From the NCBI RefSeq assembly GCF_022414535.1, contig NZ_JADWYM010000006.1, positions 1 to 64,000 of the forward strand: 64,000 bases of DNA, written 5' to 3'. The notes under the pieces are model-generated. The model had not been told where the DNA came from. It worked only from the letters and a program-made list of their open reading frames with translations, and ran no database searches. Positions 52,799-64,000 of the stretch are shown piece after piece; the stretch's first letter is position 1, and each line of letters starts with the position of its first letter. The position numbers and the translations under genes were made by a program. This DNA comes from Streptomyces sp. MUM 2J (GTDB lineage Bacteria > Actinomycetota > Actinomycetes > Streptomycetales > Streptomycetaceae).

Positions 52799-54093
52799 CC
52801 GGCACCGTGCCCGCCGGCACGCCGGCCGCGATATCCGACGCCGACCCGGCCCAGCGGCGTGTCCTGCGCGTGCTGGTCGCCGCCCAGATCCTCAGCGGGG
52901 CGGGGCTGGCCGCCGGCGTGACCGTCGGCGCCCTCCTCGCCCAGGACATGCTCGGCTCGACCAGCCTCGCCGGCCTGCCCAGCGCCCTGTTCACCGCCGG
53001 TTCCGCGCTCGCCGCCATCGCCGTCGGCAGGATCTCCCAGGCCCGCGGACGCCGCCCGGGCCTGGCCGCCGGATACCTGGCCGGGGCCGTCGGCTCCGCG
53101 GGCGTCATCGTCGCCGCCGTCCTGGACAGCCCCGTCCTGCTGTTCCTCGCGCTGTTCGTCTACGGCGCGGGCACCGCGACCAACCTCCAGGCCCGGTACG
53201 CCGGCGCCGATCTCGCCCGGCCCGACCACCGGGCCCGGGCCGTGTCCACCGTCCTGGTCGCCACCACCCTCGGCGGCGTCGCCGGCCCGAACCTCGCCGC
53301 CCCCACCGGCGGCCTCGCCGAGTCCCTCGGCATTCCCTTCCTGGCCGGTCCCTTCCTGCTGTCCGGTGCCGCCTACGCGCTCGCCGCGCTCGTCCTGGCC
53401 GTCCGGCTGCGGCCCGATCCACTGCTCCTCGCCCGGACCCTGGCCGCGGGCGGCGAGAGCGGCGCCCCCGGCGGCATCGCGCCGGCCACCGGCCGCGCGG
53501 GCGGAGCACGTCCGGGTGTGGTCCTCGGGGCGCTCGTCATGGTCCTGTCCCAGCTCGTCATGGTCGCGATCATGACGATGACGCCGGTCCACCTGCACGA
53601 CCACGGTCACGGCACCGGCGCCGCGGGTGTGGTGATCGCCCTCCACATCGGCGCCATGTACCTGCCCTCGCCGTTGACGGGCCGGCTCGTGGACCGGGCC
53701 CGAGCCCGGCGCCGTGCGCGCGGCGGGACCTTCGACGGTGCCCTGACGGTCGCCGTGGCCTCCGGTCTCACTCTGCTGGCCGCCGCCGTCGTCGCGGCCA
53801 CGGCGCCCGGCGACTCCGTCGCCCTGCTCGCGTTCGCGCTGGTCCTGCTCGGCCTCGGCTGGAACCTGGGCCTCGTCTCCGGCACGGCGATCATCACCGA
53901 CGCCGTCCCGCTCGCCACCCGTGCCCGGACCCAGGGCATGGTCGACGTGTCCATCGCCGTCGCCGGCGCCACGGGTGGGCTGAGTTCGGGCGTCGTCATG
54001 GCCCAGGCCGGCTATCCGGCCCTCGCCCTCACCTGCGGTGTGCTCGCGCTCGCCGTGCTGCCCGCCGTCGCGGCCACCGCCTACCGCCGCTGA
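52795..54093 (+). CDS. MFS transporter coupled to the ArsR-rhodanese regulator
   Basis: 432 residues; its ATG overlaps the regulator stop (ATGA). Twelve hydrophobic segments in two halves, with the signature loop VGRISQARGRRPGLAAGYLAG after TM2 and a Gly/Ala-rich central loop. It is probably an exporter controlled by, and functionally linked to, the fused sensor. Substrate unknown; a sulfur compound or drug is possible. Confidence 0.9.
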   Translation: MTGTVPAGTPAAISDADPAQRRVLRVLVAAQILSGAGLAAGVTVGALLAQDMLGSTSLAGLPSALFTAGSALAAIAVGRISQARGRRPGLAAGYLAGAVGSAGVIVAAVLDSPVLLFLALFVYGAGTATNLQARYAGADLARPDHRARAVSTVLVATTLGGVAGPNLAAPTGGLAESLGIPFLAGPFLLSGAAYALAALVLAVRLRPDPLLLARTLAAGGESGAPGGIAPATGRAGGARPGVVLGALVMVLSQLVMVAIMTMTPVHLHDHGHGTGAAGVVIALHIGAMYLPSPLTGRLVDRARARRRARGGTFDGALTVAVASGLTLLAAAVVAATAPGDSVALLAFALVLLGLGWNLGLVSGTAIITDAVPLATRARTQGMVDVSIAVAGATGGLSSGVVMAQAGYPALALTCGVLALAVLPAVAATAYRR

Positions 54094-54253
54094 TCGTCCG
54101 CGTCGCCGCCCGGCCGCGGCGGGAACCGGTCCGGCGCCCTTCCCCGCCCGGCCTACGCCCGCTCGTGCCGCTCACCGGGAACGGGTGAGAGTGGGGGCAC
54201 TGGCCCAGTGCGCCCCGCCGCAGGCGCCGGCGTCCCCAGCAAGGGAGATCGAC

Positions 54254-56155
54254 ATGTCCCAGAACACCGAACCCCGGCCGGCCGAGCCGGGGATCGCGGC
54301 GGTCAACCGGGGTGTGCGGGACCGGTTCGCCTTCGACGACACACGGGACCTGGAGGACGCGCGGCGCGGGTTCATGGGCACGGCGCGGCAGAGCGTCGTC
54401 CCCGACGCCGACGGGCGCACCGTGTGGGACCTCGACGCCTACGGATTCCTGGACCGGGACTGCCCCGACACCGCCAACCCCAGTCTGTGGCGGCAGAGCA
54501 GGCTGTGCTCCGACCACGGTCTGTTCGAGGTGGCCGAGGGCATCTACCAGGTGCGCGGCTTCGACCTGTCGAACATGACGCTCGTCGAGGGCGAGCGCGG
54601 CGTCTTCGTCATCGACCCGCTGCTGTGCGCGGAGACGGCCGCCGCGGGCCTGGCCCTGTACCGCGGCCACCGCGGGGACCGGCCCGTGACGGGCGTGCTG
54701 TACACCCACAGCCACGCCGACCACTTCGGCGGCGTCCGGGGCGTCGTCACCGACGAGGACGTCGCGGCCGGCGTACCGGTGCTCGCCCCACAGGGCTTCC
54801 TGGAGCACGCCGCCAGCGAGAACGTCTACGCCGGTACGGCCATGAACCGCCGCGCCGCCTACATGTACGGCGCGGCCCTGCCGAAGGGGGAGCGCGGGCA
54901 GATCGGCACCGGACTCGGCCAGACCGTCTCCACCGGCGCGGTCGGTCTCATCCCGCCGACCGCGTACCTCACGCGCACCGGGCAGACCGAGACCGTCGAC
55001 GGCATCCGCATGGTCTTCCAGCTCACGCCCGGCACCGAGGCGCCGGCCGAGCTGAACCTTCACTTCCCCGACCGTTCGGTGCTGTGCATGGCCGAGAACG
55101 CCACCCACAACCTGCACAACCTGCTCACCCTGCGCGGTGCCCAGGTCCGCGACGCGCGCGTATGGGCCCACTACCTCACCGAGGCGATCGACCTCTTCGC
55201 GGACTCCACCGACGCCGCGTTCGCCTCGCACCACTGGCCGATCTGGGGCCGCGAGCGCGTCGTGGCGTTCCTGTCCGAGCAGCGCGACCTGTACGCCTAC
55301 CTCCACGACCAGACCCTGCGCCTGGCCAACCAGGGCCTGACCCCGCTGGAGATCGCCGAGGAGATGCGGATGCCCCCGGCCCTGGAGCGGGCGTGGCACA
55401 CCCATGGCTACTACGGCTCCGTCAGCCACAACACCAAGGCCGTCTACCAGCGCTACCTGGGCTGGTTCGACGGCAATCCGGCGCATCTGTGGGAGCACCC
55501 GCCAACCGAGGCCGCCCGGCGGTACGTGGAGTTCATGGGCGGCGCCGAAGAGGTCCTGCGCCGGGCCCGCCGGTCCTTCGCCGACGGTGACTTCCGCTGG
55601 GTGGTCCAGGTGGTCGACCACGTGGTGTTCGCCGACCCGGACAACACCGACGCCCGCAGCCTGCAGGCCGACGCCCTGGAGCAGCTCGGGTACGGCAGCG
55701 AGAACGGCACCTGGCGCAACTTCTTCCTCACCGGCGCCCTGGAACTGCGGCACGGCCCGGTCGGCACCCCCACCGTCACCACCTCGCCCGACCTGCTGGC
55801 GGCGCTCACCCTCGGTCAGCTCTTCGACTCCCTCGCCATCCGGGTCGACGGTCCGCGCAGCTGGGACGCGGACCTCGCCGTGCGCTGGAAGCTCACCGAC
55901 GGCGAACCCGTCACGCTGCGCCTGCGCAACGGGGTCCTCACCCACGTCGCCGGCACCGGCCCCGCGGCGCCCGATCCGGACGTCGAGGTCACCCTCGCCG
56001 AGGCGGACCTGCGGGACCTGCTGACCGGCGCCGCCTCCGCGGCCGACCTGTCGGCCCGGGAGGGTGTCACGTTCACCGGCGACGCGGGCAGGCTCACCGA
56101 ACTGCTCGGGTATCTCGACGCCCCGGACCCGGACTTCGCCGTCGTCGTTCCGTGA
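54254..56155 (+). CDS. Alkyl/aryl sulfatase, SdsA1-like metallo-beta-lactamase fold
   Basis: 633 residues from ATG 54254 (GGGAG seven bases upstream). It hydrolyses sulfate esters of primary alkyl alcohols. The zinc motif THSHADHFGG (H152, H154, D156, H157) follows VFVIDPLLCAETAAAGLALY; ENATHNLHNLLTLRGAQVRD and HHWPIWG supply further ligands. The dimerisation domain (LANQGLTPLEIAEEMRMP, GYYGSVSHNTKAVYQRYLGWFDGNPA) and the C-terminal SCP2-like domain (VEVTLAEADLRDLLTG) complete the SdsA1 layout. No signal peptide is seen, so the enzyme is probably cytoplasmic. The upstream MFS and rhodanese-like regulator suggest a sulfur-related neighbourhood, but this gene has its own 160-bp upstream region. 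Confidence 0.92.
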   Translation: MSQNTEPRPAEPGIAAVNRGVRDRFAFDDTRDLEDARRGFMGTARQSVVPDADGRTVWDLDAYGFLDRDCPDTANPSLWRQSRLCSDHGLFEVAEGIYQVRGFDLSNMTLVEGERGVFVIDPLLCAETAAAGLALYRGHRGDRPVTGVLYTHSHADHFGGVRGVVTDEDVAAGVPVLAPQGFLEHAASENVYAGTAMNRRAAYMYGAALPKGERGQIGTGLGQTVSTGAVGLIPPTAYLTRTGQTETVDGIRMVFQLTPGTEAPAELNLHFPDRSVLCMAENATHNLHNLLTLRGAQVRDARVWAHYLTEAIDLFADSTDAAFASHHWPIWGRERVVAFLSEQRDLYAYLHDQTLRLANQGLTPLEIAEEMRMPPALERAWHTHGYYGSVSHNTKAVYQRYLGWFDGNPAHLWEHPPTEAARRYVEFMGGAEEVLRRARRSFADGDFRWVVQVVDHVVFADPDNTDARSLQADALEQLGYGSENGTWRNFFLTGALELRHGPVGTPTVTTSPDLLAALTLGQLFDSLAIRVDGPRSWDADLAVRWKLTDGEPVTLRLRNGVLTHVAGTGPAAPDPDVEVTLAEADLRDLLTGAASAADLSAREGVTFTGDAGRLTELLGYLDAPDPDFAVVVP

Positions 56156-56400
56156 GCCGCCGCGGGGGATACTGCGGCGGGTCCGGTTCTTGGGATCGGC
56201 GAACGGCGGCGCCCCGGCCGGCGCCGCCGCCCGGGCCGGGGTGCGGGAGTCGATCGCGTGCGTCCAGCCGGGGGTCGCGGCGGCCCGTCCGTCCCGCGGT
56301 CGCTCCCGCCGGACGCCATGACTGCCGGTTGCGATGGATGCCCCCACAGCGAACGTCAGGCGGACATGATCTGCAGGTCGGACGTAGCGTCACATGTCAA

Positions 56401-56436
56401 TGAAAAGCTGTGAAATGCCCGCGAATGCCAGTGAAA
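56401..56436. promoter_or_regulatory. Helically spaced TGAAA repeats upstream of a membrane protein gene
   Basis: TGAAA occurs at 56401, 56411 and 56432, spacings of 10 and 21 bases (one and two helical turns), inside a distinctly AT-richer patch (56365-56450). It may be an operator or activator site of the gene at 56597. Confidence 0.35.
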
Positions 56437-56596
56437 TAGCACCAACGGCCTAGCTCCTCTCGCGCGTGGCCGCTCGCGACGGTGCGCTGACAACAGAGCG
56501 GTCGCAGAGATCGCGGCGACCGCGGCGGTACGACCGCGGTGACGGTCGACGGCGCAGCCGCGGCGACGGCGCGACCGGTTCGACGAGGAGGCACGG

Positions 56597-57910
56597 GTGG
56601 CGGACGGCAACGGACTCCCGGACGAGAGCGCGGAACGAAGCGAGCTGGAGGAACTGCGGGCCCGGGTGGCCGCGCTGGAGAGCGAAGCGGCACGGCCGCC
56701 GCGGCACCGGGGCCGCTCCTTCCTCGCCGCGGTCCTCATCACGATCGGCTGCATCCTCGCTCCCCTGGCCGTCGTCGCCGCATGGGCCGCCGACCAGGTG
56801 GGGGACACCGACCGCTATGTCGCCACGGTCGCCCCGCTGGCCTCCAACCCCGATGTCCAGGACGCCGTCGCCACCCGGGCGACCGACGCGCTGATGGCGA
56901 GAATCGACCTGCCCTCCCTGCTCGCCGACATCCCCGCGACGGACCGGCCGCTGGTGGAGAAGGCACTGGGCCCGCTCGCCGACTCCCTGGAGGGGGCGCT
57001 CCGCAGCTTCGTGCAGGACAGGGCGCAGGCGATCGTCGCCTCGGACGCCTTCCGGACGCTGTGGACCGAGGCCAACCGCCGCGTGCACAGCGCCGTCGAG
57101 AAGGCCCTCACGGGCAGTGGCGGCGGAGCCGTACAGCTCACGAACGACACCGTCACCGTCGACCTCGCTCCCCTGATCGACGACGTCAAGCAGCGTCTCG
57201 TCGACCAGGGCCTGACCGTCGTCGGGCGCATCCCCGAGATCCACACGAACTTCACCCTCGTCCGGTCCGACCAGATCGGCAAGATCAAGACGTACGTGCG
57301 GCTGCTGCAACTCGCCGGCAACTGGCTGCCGGTGGTCGCCGTCCTGCTGATCGCCGCCGGTGTCCTCCTCGCGGTCCGGCGCCGCAGGGCCCTGGTCGCG
57401 GCCTCCCTCGCCGCCGCGTTCGCGGTCCTCCTGCTCGGTATCGGGCTGCGGATCTTCCGCGTGATCTACCTCGACCACCTTCCGGCCGACGTCTCGCAGG
57501 ACGCGGCGGGTGCCGTCTACGACACGCTCACGCGCTTCCTCCAGACCTCCGTACGGGTGGTCATCGCCCTCGGCGTCGTCATCGCCCTCGGCGCCTGGCT
57601 CACGGGGCCGGGTCGGCGCGCCGGGCTGGTGCGGCGGCTGTGGACCTCCGGCATCGGTGAGGTGCGCACCACCGCGGACCGCGCCGGCATGCGCACCGGC
57701 CCGGTGGGCCCGTTCGTACGGCGGTACCGCACCTGGATCACCTGGACCCTGGTGGCCGTGGTGGTCCTGGTGTACCTGCTGTGGTCCTACCCCACCGGGT
57801 GGGTGGTCGTCGGCCTCGCGCTGCTGCTGTTGTTCCTGCTGGCCGTGGTGGAGTTCCTCGCCGCCCCGGAAGCAGCCGACGCGCAGCACCCCGGCCACGC
57901 GACCGTCTGA
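56597..57910 (+). CDS. Integral membrane protein, function unknown
   Basis: 437 residues from GTG 56597 with GAGGAGG upstream. A short coiled-coil-like start (ELEELRARVAALESE) precedes membrane span 1 (FLAAVLITIGCILAPLAVVAAWAA). A large extracytoplasmic domain of about 190 residues follows (QVGDTDRYVATVAPLASNPDVQDAVATR...). Four to five more spans occupy residues 235-430. This topology is found in many streptomycete hypothetical membrane proteins; no enzymatic motif. It is monocistronic. Confidence 0.78.
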   Translation: MADGNGLPDESAERSELEELRARVAALESEAARPPRHRGRSFLAAVLITIGCILAPLAVVAAWAADQVGDTDRYVATVAPLASNPDVQDAVATRATDALMARIDLPSLLADIPATDRPLVEKALGPLADSLEGALRSFVQDRAQAIVASDAFRTLWTEANRRVHSAVEKALTGSGGGAVQLTNDTVTVDLAPLIDDVKQRLVDQGLTVVGRIPEIHTNFTLVRSDQIGKIKTYVRLLQLAGNWLPVVAVLLIAAGVLLAVRRRRALVAASLAAAFAVLLLGIGLRIFRVIYLDHLPADVSQDAAGAVYDTLTRFLQTSVRVVIALGVVIALGAWLTGPGRRAGLVRRLWTSGIGEVRTTADRAGMRTGPVGPFVRRYRTWITWTLVAVVVLVYLLWSYPTGWVVVGLALLLLFLLAVVEFLAAPEAADAQHPGHATV

Positions 57911-58002
57911 GACCGCCGCGCGGTTGCGGTGCCCGGCCCCCTGCGGCGCCGGCGCCCCGGCCGCCGCGAGCACGACGGACGGCCCTCTGCCCGGGAGGGC
58001 GA

Positions 58003-58066
58003 GGGCCGGAAACGGGCCGGAAACGGGCCGGAAACGGGCCGGAAACGGGCCGGAAACGGGCCGGAA
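58003..58066. repeat. Tandem repeat of an 11-bp unit
   Basis: Five full and one partial copies of GGGCCGGAAAC in perfect tandem between the stops of the membrane protein gene (57910) and the convergent lipoprotein gene. No coding frame is supported across it. Confidence 0.9.
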
Positions 58067-58180
58067 GGGCGCGGGAACCCCAGGCGGGCTCCCCGGCGCG
58101 CAGACCGAGGGCCCGCCGACCGGGGAACCGGACGGCGGGTCCGACGGCCGGCGGGGCCGCCATCGGGCCCGCCCCGGCCG

Positions 58181-58714
58181 TCAGTACCGCAGGGCGGTCC
58201 CCACCTCGGCCTTCACGGTGCCGGTGAGCGTGTGCGTGCTGCGTGCCGTCGCCTCGCCGGAGGATCCGGCGGCCACGTCGGCGACGGTCACCACGACCAC
58301 GTCGAGCAGTGTCCCGTCGCCGTTGCGGAAGTTGACCTGGACGGCGAAGGACTTCTCGCTGTCCGCGGTGTTGTCCGCCGTCACGGTGACGGTGGTGCGC
58401 CCGCTGCCGTCGGTGCTCGGGTCGCCGAGTTTCACATCGTCCTTGGCGTCGACACTGTTCTTGATCGACTCCAGCGTCCGCCCGACCTCCGCGGTCGCCG
58501 AGGCGAGCGCCGAGGCGCCCTGGGAGGCCAGCGACGAGGCCGCCGCGGTGACTTCCGCACCCACCGACGAGGCCACCGACGAGGCCACCGAGGCCGCCTT
58601 GCTCGCCGCGTCCGACGTGCCGCCACCGCCGTTGTCCGAGCAGCCGCTCACCCCCGCGGCCAGCACCACCGCCAGCACGACGGTCGCCGTGCCACGCGTC
58701 ACCTGTCCGGCCAT
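58181..58714 (-). CDS. Lipoprotein with Ala/Ser-rich helical stalk
   Basis: 177 residues from ATG 58714 with GGAGG four bases upstream. Signal peptide TATVVLAVVLAAGVSGC with lipobox VSGC (Cys25). The mature N-terminus has a Gly-rich spacer and an Ala/Ser heptad-like stretch (AASKAASVASSVASSVGAEVTAAASSLASQ). A beta domain with VTVTADNTADSEKSFAVQVNFRNGDGTLLD follows, resembling FxLYD/DUF4352-type extracellular domains. Function unknown. Confidence 0.82.
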   Translation of the reverse strand: MAGQVTRGTATVVLAVVLAAGVSGCSDNGGGGTSDAASKAASVASSVASSVGAEVTAAASSLASQGASALASATAEVGRTLESIKNSVDAKDDVKLGDPSTDGSGRTTVTVTADNTADSEKSFAVQVNFRNGDGTLLDVVVVTVADVAAGSSGEATARSTHTLTGTVKAEVGTALRY

Positions 58715-58999
58715 GCCGCCTCCTGTCTCCGCCTGCTCCGGCTGCTCCGGTCTGCACTCCACCCCAGTGAAGTGCCGCCCGGCGCCGGACGCACGCCAAG
58801 AGGACCGCCCAGGGGACCGCCCGGGGGACGAGGCGGGACGGGCGACGCACGTCAACGGCCCACGCACAGCCGGGCGCACCCTCTGTGCGCGGGTCCCACG
58901 ACTCCGGTGGCCGATCCGGCGGGCGGCGCGGAAGGTGGAGGAAGAGGCCAGGCGGACGGCGGCCGCAAGCCGGCCGCCCTGCGAGAACGGAGGACGTCC

Positions 59000-59443
59000 A
59001 TGGCCACGCAGTCCCACCCCCAGACACCCTCGGGCGGCTACCGGTCCACCTCCACCGGCAACAGCCCCTGGGTCACCGGCGGCGCCACCTTCGCCGGTGT
59101 CCTGCTGTTCGTCAACGGTGTCCTGGGCGTCCTCCAGGGCGTCGCCGCCATCGCGAAGGACGACGTCTACGCCCGCATCGGCGACTACGTCTACAAGATC
59201 AACCTCACCGGCTGGGGCTGGATCCTGCTGGTCCTCGGCGTCATCGCCGCGTTCGCGGGCTGGGGTGTCCTCGTCGGCGCCGGCTGGGCCCGCGCGGTCG
59301 GCATCGCGCTCGCGTCGCTGAACCTGATCACCCAGTTCATGTTCCTGCCGTACTCGCCGGTCTGGTCGGTGATCATGATGGCGATCAACATCTTCGTCAT
59401 CTGGGCCCTGGCGGTCTACCGGCCGAGTACGGCGCCCCGCTGA
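59000..59443 (+). CDS. DUF7144-type small membrane protein
   Basis: 147 residues from ATG 59000 with GGAGGA upstream. Four membrane helices: GGATFAGVLLFVNGVLGVLQG, WILLVLGVIAAFAGWGVLVGA, RAVGIALASLNLITQFMFLPY and WSVIMMAINIFVIWALAVY. The FVNGVLGVLQGVAAI, NLTGWGWILL and QFMFLPYSPVWS blocks are characteristic of this actinobacterial family. Function unknown. Confidence 0.88.
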   Translation: MATQSHPQTPSGGYRSTSTGNSPWVTGGATFAGVLLFVNGVLGVLQGVAAIAKDDVYARIGDYVYKINLTGWGWILLVLGVIAAFAGWGVLVGAGWARAVGIALASLNLITQFMFLPYSPVWSVIMMAINIFVIWALAVYRPSTAPR

Positions 59444-59947
59444 CCCGCGGGTGCGTCCCGGGCACCGCGCAGGGCTCGTCCCCTCACCGGCGGCTGCGCC
59501 GGGCACCGGTCGTGGGGCCCGCGGCGCCCGTCGTCGCGTTCCGCGGCAGTTTGGCGGCCACGCGGCGGGGCAGGAACAGACGGCCCGGGGCGGCCGGTCC
59601 GGCGCCGGGCCCCCACGAGACGGCCGGTGGAGGGGACGTGGCCGATGAAGAGCGCCGTGTCCCGCGAGGGGAGCCGCCCACGCGTCCCCGGGCGCCCGCC
59701 ACGGACGGACGGAGCCCGGTGCCGTGCGGCGCCCGCGCCGCCCCGCGATCGCGGGGGTGTGCGGTGCGGGGGCACGCAGTGAACCCGCAGGTCGTGGCCG
59801 GGACCGGCGGACCCCCCTCTGGCCCGCAGGCGGTGACGGCCGCTGCTCGTGACACAGCGCCGTGCGGCCCTCGCCCGAAATCCGTGCGGGCGCCGCAGCG
59901 CGCGCACGGCCCGGTCGCCGTCGTGCGGGACTCCATGCGGGACCGCG
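59444..59947. other. 504-bp intergenic stretch without supported gene
   Basis: High-GC sequence with overlapping open frames on both strands but no family motifs and no good ribosome binding site. The promoter of the following ATPase gene should lie here. Confidence 0.4.
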
Positions 59948-62695
<2,748 letters not shown>

Positions 62696-62836
62696 CCGGC
62701 CCCGGCCCCGGCCCGTCCGCGGTGCCCGGCGCACGGCGGGCGTGCCGCTCCCCCCTGGCGGTCCCGGGCGGGGCTGCCGGCGCGGGCCGTCCGGCGCCGG
62801 TGTGCGGCTCCCCCGCCCGGCGAGCATCCTGTGATC

Positions 62837-63685
62837 ATGGCCATCGCCCTCGCCGTGCCGGCAGCGCTCCTGGCCGCCTGCTGCTTCGCCGTGGCCGCCG
62901 TGCTCCAGCAGGAGGCCGCCGCGGCCGTGCCGGAGGAGGAGTCCCTGCGGCCCGGCCTGATCCGCGCGCTGGCCCGCCGGCCCTGGTGGCTGGCCGGCAT
63001 CGCCCTGTCGGCGGTCTCCTTCGTCGTCCAGGGTGTGGCGCTCGCCTTCGGCCCGCTGGTCCTCGTCCTGCCCCTGGCGTCGACGGACCTCCTCTTCGCC
63101 CTGCCGCTCATCGCCCGGCGCCGGCACCGGCGCCTCACCCGGCGGGAGGTGACGGGCGGGGTGTGCACCGCCGGCGGGGTGGCCGCGTTCCTGGTGGTGC
63201 TGCCGTACGCGGAGGGGGAGCGGCAGCCCGGCCCCGGGGACTGGCTGCCCCTTCTGGTGGTCGTCGTGCTCTGCGTCTCCGCGCTGGTGCCGGCCGGCCT
63301 GCGGGCCTCCGGCCGGGTCCGCGCGGCCGTGTACGCGGCGGCCGCCGGGCTGCTCTTCGCCCTGCTGGACGCTCTGTCGAAGAGCGCGGCGGATCTCTTC
63401 CGCGACCGGGGCCTGCACGCCCTGGCGCACTGGGAGCCGTACGCGCTGCTCCTGGTCGGGGGAGCGGGACTGCTGCTGGCACAGAGTTCGTTCCAGGCCG
63501 GGTCGCTGGCGGTCAGCCTCCCCCTCATCGACACGATCGAGCCGATCGGCGCCGTCCTGATCGGGGCCGCCGTCTTCCACGAACGCCTGGCCTCGTCGGG
63601 ACACCTAGCCGTCCAGATCCTCGGCGCGGCCCTGGCGGTGACCGGCATCGTCATCCTGGACAGGTCCCCGCTGGTGCGCACCTGA
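62837..63685 (+). CDS. EamA/DMT-like integral membrane transporter
   Basis: 282 residues with about nine to ten hydrophobic helices, from MAIALAVPAALLAACCFAVAAVLQQEAA to the C-terminal HLAVQILGAALAVTGIVILDRSPL. The two-fold repeat of helices and the C-terminal SLPLIDTIEPIGAVLIGAAVFHERL are DMT/EamA features. ATG 62837 was chosen; GTG 62831 precedes it by two codons. Possibly a metabolite exporter; substrate unknown. Confidence 0.82.
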   Translation: MAIALAVPAALLAACCFAVAAVLQQEAAAAVPEEESLRPGLIRALARRPWWLAGIALSAVSFVVQGVALAFGPLVLVLPLASTDLLFALPLIARRRHRRLTRREVTGGVCTAGGVAAFLVVLPYAEGERQPGPGDWLPLLVVVVLCVSALVPAGLRASGRVRAAVYAAAAGLLFALLDALSKSAADLFRDRGLHALAHWEPYALLLVGGAGLLLAQSSFQAGSLAVSLPLIDTIEPIGAVLIGAAVFHERLASSGHLAVQILGAALAVTGIVILDRSPLVRT

Positions 63686-64000
63686 GCGCGGGTTCACCCG
63701 CGCACGGGACCCGGCGCCGGCACACGCTCGGGCCGCCCGGCCACAGGTCGCGCGTGCTCCACCGCGCCTTCACGGCGCGGCTGCCGCCGACCCGGTCGGC
63801 CGGGCTTGCTTCACACAGGCGGAGGAAACGCGGAGTGTGTGCCCGTCCTGGGTCCAGGCGCCGGCACGGCGGCTCGCCAGCAGGGGTGAGGCTCCGGCCG
63901 ATGGCGCCGCGGCATCGCGAGTTGGGCCACCGCCTGAGACCCGAGGACTCCGCTTGAGCGGCAGGCGGTTGCCCGCCGACCTCGACTGGGCAGCATGGCG
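63686..64000. other. 315-bp 3' flank without recognisable gene
   Basis: No supported coding region up to the window edge; the short frames on either strand show no family features. A gene may begin beyond the end. Confidence 0.4.

Noticed and set aside
58003..58066. CRISPR-like repeat
   Set aside because: The units are directly adjacent 11-mers with no spacers, so this is a simple tandem repeat.

Overview
The window is very GC-rich chromosomal DNA from an actinomycete, almost certainly a Streptomyces. The evidence is the strong G/C bias at third codon positions, the frequent GTG/TTG starts, and several streptomycete hallmark loci: the developmental sigma factor gene bldN with its anti-sigma gene rsbN, the rex-hemA-hemC-hemD operon, an XRE/DUF397 regulator pair, and class I lysS. 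All functions are read from translated motifs and gene order; no database search was run.

Layout. 1-110: 3' end of a 5S rRNA (end of an rrn operon) and its terminator. 128-4581: HAD hydrolase, MFS transporter, AcuC-like deacetylase, phosphatase-like protein. 4711-7594: small HTH protein, a 32-codon ribosomal protein bS22 gene, NAD-dependent epimerase, acyltransferase. A perfect 64-bp palindrome (7629-7692) separates these from the convergent bldN-rsbN locus (7703-9979, minus strand), which has a good BldN-type promoter between the two genes. 10661-12017: divergent HAD-IB phosphatase and glutaredoxin-like genes. 12205-17555: a Rex operator, then the translationally coupled rex-hemA-hemC-hemD(cobA fusion) operon and terminator. 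17577-20321: XRE/DUF397 pair and a divergent HTH gene, lying between hemD and hemB (20611-21603). A tiny lipoprotein gene overlaps the 3' end of hemB on the other strand.

23085-36000 is the most interesting part: a polymorphic-toxin locus. A 2650-residue secreted Rhs/YD-repeat protein carries an embedded ricin-type lectin domain, an Rhs core, a Lys/Ala-rich and then Gly/Ser-rich linker, an autocleaving Hint domain, and a C-terminal domain matching the double-stranded DNA cytidine deaminase family of DddA (SCP1.201-like). The zinc/catalytic residues have the same spacing as in DddA. A terminator, a lower-GC putative immunity gene and a decayed IS5-family transposase follow. A divergent DNRLRE/FG-GAP-type surface protein (23085-26252) is the likely partner.

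36276-64000 returns to ordinary chromosome: divergent argS and lysS, a DUF2637 membrane protein, two DUF3558-type lipoproteins, rtcB, an SDR gene coupled to a small membrane protein gene, YnfA, an HxlR regulator divergent from a quinone oxidoreductase-like gene with a candidate operator between them, an MprAB-like two-component system, a SHOCT protein, an ArsR-rhodanese fusion coupled to an MFS exporter (operator-like repeat and leader hairpin upstream), an SdsA-like alkylsulfatase, membrane and lipoprotein genes of unknown role, a PacL-like P-type ATPase and an EamA-like transporter. No tRNA, CRISPR array, replication origin or intact insertion sequence was seen.
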